Assembly: GCF_010731855.1 (NCBI RefSeq)
Contig: NZ_AP022620.1
Span: 806,001-870,000 of the forward strand
From: Mycolicibacterium anyangense
Lineage (GTDB): Bacteria; Actinomycetota; Actinomycetes; Mycobacteriales; Mycobacteriaceae
DNA: 64,000 nt
Direction of reading: 5' to 3'
Shown: positions 61,733-64,000 of the stretch, in pieces
Numbering within the stretch: position 1 is the first letter of the stretch
Layout of the letters: each line of letters begins with the position of its first letter
Translations under genes and position numbers: made by a program
The notes under the pieces: model-generated
Told to the model about the DNA's origin: nothing
Seen by the model: only the letters and a program-made list of their open reading frames with translations
Databases searched by the model: none

Positions 61733-62617
61733 GTGAAAATCGGATTGATGACAACCCCTTGGGAACATCCCGCGGACGTGGCCCGGGTGGCCCAGTCTGC
61801 CGAAGTCCGCGGTATCGAGTCGATCTGGGTCGGGGAGCACAGTCATCTGCCGGTTGCTACCGAACACGCCTTCAGTGCCGACACCCCGGAATTCTATCGT
61901 CGGTTGCCCGACCCCTACGTCACGTTGGCCGCCGTCGCTACCGTCACCACCACGATCAGGATCGGGACAGCCATATCGCTTCCCGCTGAGCATGATCCGC
62001 TGCCGCTCGCCAAGACCCTGGCCACATTGGACCTGCTGTCGGGCGGTCGGTTCGAGTGGGGAACGGGCTACGGATGGAACCGATTGGAGCTGGTCAATCG
62101 AGGCGTCGATCCCAGACACCGAATGTCCCGGTACGCCGAGGTGGTACGCGCGGTTCGCGATCTCTGGACATGCGAAATCGCCAGTGCCAAAGGCGATCAT
62201 GTTCGGTTCAGCGAGAGCTGGTCGTGGCCCAAGCCGGTCCAGCAGCCACACCCGCCGATACTCCTGGGATGCCGCGCGGCGCCGCGAGCTTTCGGACAAC
62301 TCGCAGCGTTCTGCGACGGCTGGATGCCCTCACTGACCCAGGCGGGGGAGGGGCTCGAAGCTGACGTCGCGGAGTTGCGCAACGCCTGGGATGCCGCAGG
62401 GCGGGTTGGCGCACCCCGAATCACCCTGATCGACAGCGGATTCTGGGCGGACATCGACATGGATAAGTTCTATCGACGGATCACCAGGTTGTCCGAGCTT
62501 GTTCCGCGACTGGCCGATCTCGGTGCAGAGCGGTTGATCGTCGGGATGCCGATGTTCCGCCTCGATGATGTCGAGCAGAAACTGGACGTCATCGCCGGAC
62601 TCGTGCCCCGGAGTTAG
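61733..62617 (+). CDS. F420-dependent LLM-class oxidoreductase
   Basis: 294 residues from GTG 61733 (GAGGAG six bases upstream). Luciferase-like TIM barrel: MKIGLMTTPWEHPADVARV start, GIESIWVGEHSHLP, TTIRIGTAISLPAEHDPLPLAKTLATLD, and GRFEWGTGYGWNRLE are the family strands. In mycobacteria such proteins use deazaflavin F420 for hydride transfer. The substrate is unknown. Its last 4 bases overlap the convergent thioesterase gene. Confidence 0.9.
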   Translation: MKIGLMTTPWEHPADVARVAQSAEVRGIESIWVGEHSHLPVATEHAFSADTPEFYRRLPDPYVTLAAVATVTTTIRIGTAISLPAEHDPLPLAKTLATLDLLSGGRFEWGTGYGWNRLELVNRGVDPRHRMSRYAEVVRAVRDLWTCEIASAKGDHVRFSESWSWPKPVQQPHPPILLGCRAAPRAFGQLAAFCDGWMPSLTQAGEGLEADVAELRNAWDAAGRVGAPRITLIDSGFWADIDMDKFYRRITRLSELVPRLADLGAERLIVGMPMFRLDDVEQKLDVIAGLVPRS

Positions 62618-63435
62618 AGGCGACGCACTCGCAACGTCGCGGTCGCGATCAGTTCGCCGTTGGGCGTGTCCTGAACGAGGTCCGATCGGATCAAGATGGT
62701 CGGTCCGTTCTGGCTGAGTATGCGCCCGCTGGCGCGCAGCGGTCCAGTCTTGCCGGCGCGGACGAGTCGCGCACTCAGTGACTCCACTTCGACCCCGGCG
62801 GCGGCAGTCCCGACGGCCGCGAGGGCGGCCGCTTCCAGCGTCACGAGGATCGGTCCGTGATGCAAGACCGGGCCGCCCAGCTTCGGCGATATCTCGGCAA
62901 TGGTGAATTCCGTCCCATCAGCAACGGCGCCATAGGCGGTGTGCAGTGGTGGGAGGGTGCCGGTGTCGGGAACTCCTGGCCCGGGGTCGACGTAGTCGAA
63001 ACCCGTTGCGGTCGGCCTGATCACAGTCCAGTCCGCGGTTCCGAAGCCAACCGTCGTATCGGGATCATCGGAGTCGACGAACCGGCACTCGGTGAACACC
63101 TGGCTGCGGGCCGCACGGGTCATCGACCCGTGTACCCCCAAGGTGGTCACCCCACGCGCGCCACCGACGAGGTTGATGTGCACGTGCGTCAACGCGAGTT
63201 GCCAGTGGCGGTCTATCGCGATGCCGGCGGTATCCAGCATGGCGATGGCGGCCGGCGCAGCCAATAGTGAGCCATTCGGGCGCATGTCGCTTCTCAGCGG
63301 CATACGCCCGGTGGCGTCGAATCCGTCGTGCAGCACCGAACGGCAGCCCAGATACCGGTAGCTGACCAGCTCGGCCAGGCTCTTCGCCCAGACCCCGTAG
63401 ATCGCGGCCTGGTCGGTGTCTCCTGCTGCGGTCAT
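62614..63435 (-). CDS. Hotdog-fold acyl-CoA thioesterase-like protein
   Basis: 273 residues, ATG 63435. Two hotdog-like halves: RPNGSLLAAPAAIAMLDTAG in the first and HHGPILVTLEAAALAAVG in the second, resembling double-hotdog PaaI/TesB-type proteins. An active-site acid in the first helix (MLDTAG) is visible. It lies 8 bases downstream of the SDR at 63444, so they are one operon. A hydratase (MaoC-like) role is less likely. Overlaps the LLM gene tail to tail by 4 bases. Confidence 0.75.
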   Translation of the reverse strand: MTAAGDTDQAAIYGVWAKSLAELVSYRYLGCRSVLHDGFDATGRMPLRSDMRPNGSLLAAPAAIAMLDTAGIAIDRHWQLALTHVHINLVGGARGVTTLGVHGSMTRAARSQVFTECRFVDSDDPDTTVGFGTADWTVIRPTATGFDYVDPGPGVPDTGTLPPLHTAYGAVADGTEFTIAEISPKLGGPVLHHGPILVTLEAAALAAVGTAAAGVEVESLSARLVRAGKTGPLRASGRILSQNGPTILIRSDLVQDTPNGELIATATLRVRRL

Positions 63436-63443
63436 GTCAGTGC

Positions 63444-64000
63444 CTAACGCGGTTGGAAGCGCTGAGCGCCGTCGAGGCGCAGCACTTCACCATTGACGTA
63501 GTGATTGCCCAGCAGGAAGCGGGCTGCGTCGGCGAACTCCGCGGGTTCACCCAACCGCTTGGGGAACGGGACACTCGCCGAGAATGCGGCCAGCGCCTCC
63601 TCGCCGACAGAGGCCATCATCGGGGTCAGCATGGTGCCAGGAGCGATGCTGTTGATCCGGATGCCCGCGGAGCTCAGATCGCGCGCCACGGCCAGGGTCA
63701 GGCCGATGATGCCCGCCTTGGCTGCGGCATAGGACGCCTGCCCGATCTGTCCCTCGTACCCCGCGATCGACGCCGTCATGACCAGTGCACCGCGTTCCCC
63801 ATCGGCTGGATCGTTCGCCGCGATGGCCGAGGCGGCCAGCCGGACCACGTTGTAGGTGGCGGTGAGGTAGATGTCGATGATGCTGGTGAATCCCTCGATG
63901 CTGGCCGGGCTGCCGTCGCGGTTGACAGTGCGCTCCGGCTTGCCGCCCAGCCCGCCGTGCGCGATGACGGCATACCGCAAAGTGCCCAGCTGCGCGGCTG
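63444..64000 (-). CDS. Short-chain dehydrogenase/reductase, 5' end beyond right edge
   Basis: The frame is open to the right edge (at least 185 codons). YAAAK catalytic pair in GQASYAAAKAGIIGL, serine in MTASIAG, the NVVRLAASAI helix, and a VNGEVLRLDGAQRF close. The order resembles HSD17B10-type 3-hydroxyacyl-CoA dehydrogenases (RLAAS and GQI(G)Q elements). The cofactor loop is outside the window. The NNAG equivalent is IAHGG. Upstream of and co-directional with the thioesterase gene. Confidence 0.9.
   Translation of the reverse strand, partial: AAQLGTLRYAVIAHGGLGGKPERTVNRDGSPASIEGFTSIIDIYLTATYNVVRLAASAIAANDPADGERGALVMTASIAGYEGQIGQASYAAAKAGIIGLTLAVARDLSSAGIRINSIAPGTMLTPMMASVGEEALAAFSASVPFPKRLGEPAEFADAARFLLGNHYVNGEVLRLDGAQRFQPR

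Overview
The window is high-GC DNA from a non-tuberculous member of the Mycobacteriaceae (Mycobacterium/Mycolicibacterium type). The anchor is 16.4-25.9 kb, where thrS, a HIT hydrolase, pgsA, patA, pimA, a membrane-anchored Nudix protein, pdxS, tesB and pdxT follow one another. This is the order I recall for the M. tuberculosis Rv2614c-Rv2604c block, here without the PPE gene and pdxH. GTG starts, overlapping stop/start codons, probable leaderless promoters, F420- and mycofactocin-type oxidoreductases and many FadE, SDR and TetR genes fit the same group.

Layout. 0-5 kb: a phosphotransferase cut by the left edge, a TetR regulator, then a decayed stretch. It holds a frameshifted membrane protein, a frameshifted trypsin-like protease and a phage Bro-N antirepressor relic, and it abuts four tRNA genes (Val-GAC, Cys, Gly and, divergently, Val-CAC). 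5-16 kb: a P450 and a divergent GntR regulator; an anti-sigma antagonist/anti-sigma kinase pair; a thiolase-like/DUF35 pair; an SDR, a DapB-like dehydrogenase and a TetR regulator; a GAF-ANTAR regulator; a multi-pass membrane protein. 16-26 kb: the conserved phosphatidylinositol mannoside and vitamin B6 block.

26-64 kb: a long accessory catabolic region rich in CoA chemistry. It has a second DUF35/thiolase-like pair with a true thiolase; two acyl-CoA dehydrogenases each paired with an APH-type kinase; an XRE-TetR double-HTH regulator; a ferredoxin; a third, divergent acyl-CoA dehydrogenase; an amidohydrolase; SDRs; a P450; a zinc alcohol dehydrogenase; LysR and MmyB-like regulators; three large beta-rich CrtC-like proteins; thioesterases; two AMP-forming ligases (one lacking both expected lysines); a PaaK-like ligase with a small partner; and an F420-type (LLM) oxidoreductase.

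How the genes may work together (inference): ligases would load an unknown, probably hydrophobic hydroxylated or cyclic acid onto CoA. P450/ferredoxin, SDRs and the F420 enzyme would oxidise it. Kinase/acyl-CoA dehydrogenase pairs would remove hydroxyl groups by phosphorylation and elimination, as ACAD10/11 and LvaA/LvaC do with 4-hydroxyacyl-CoA. Thiolases, thiolase-like/DUF35 aldolases and thioesterases would finish degradation. The substrate cannot be read from the sequence. Six loci appear broken or truncated, so the accessory parts look fluid.
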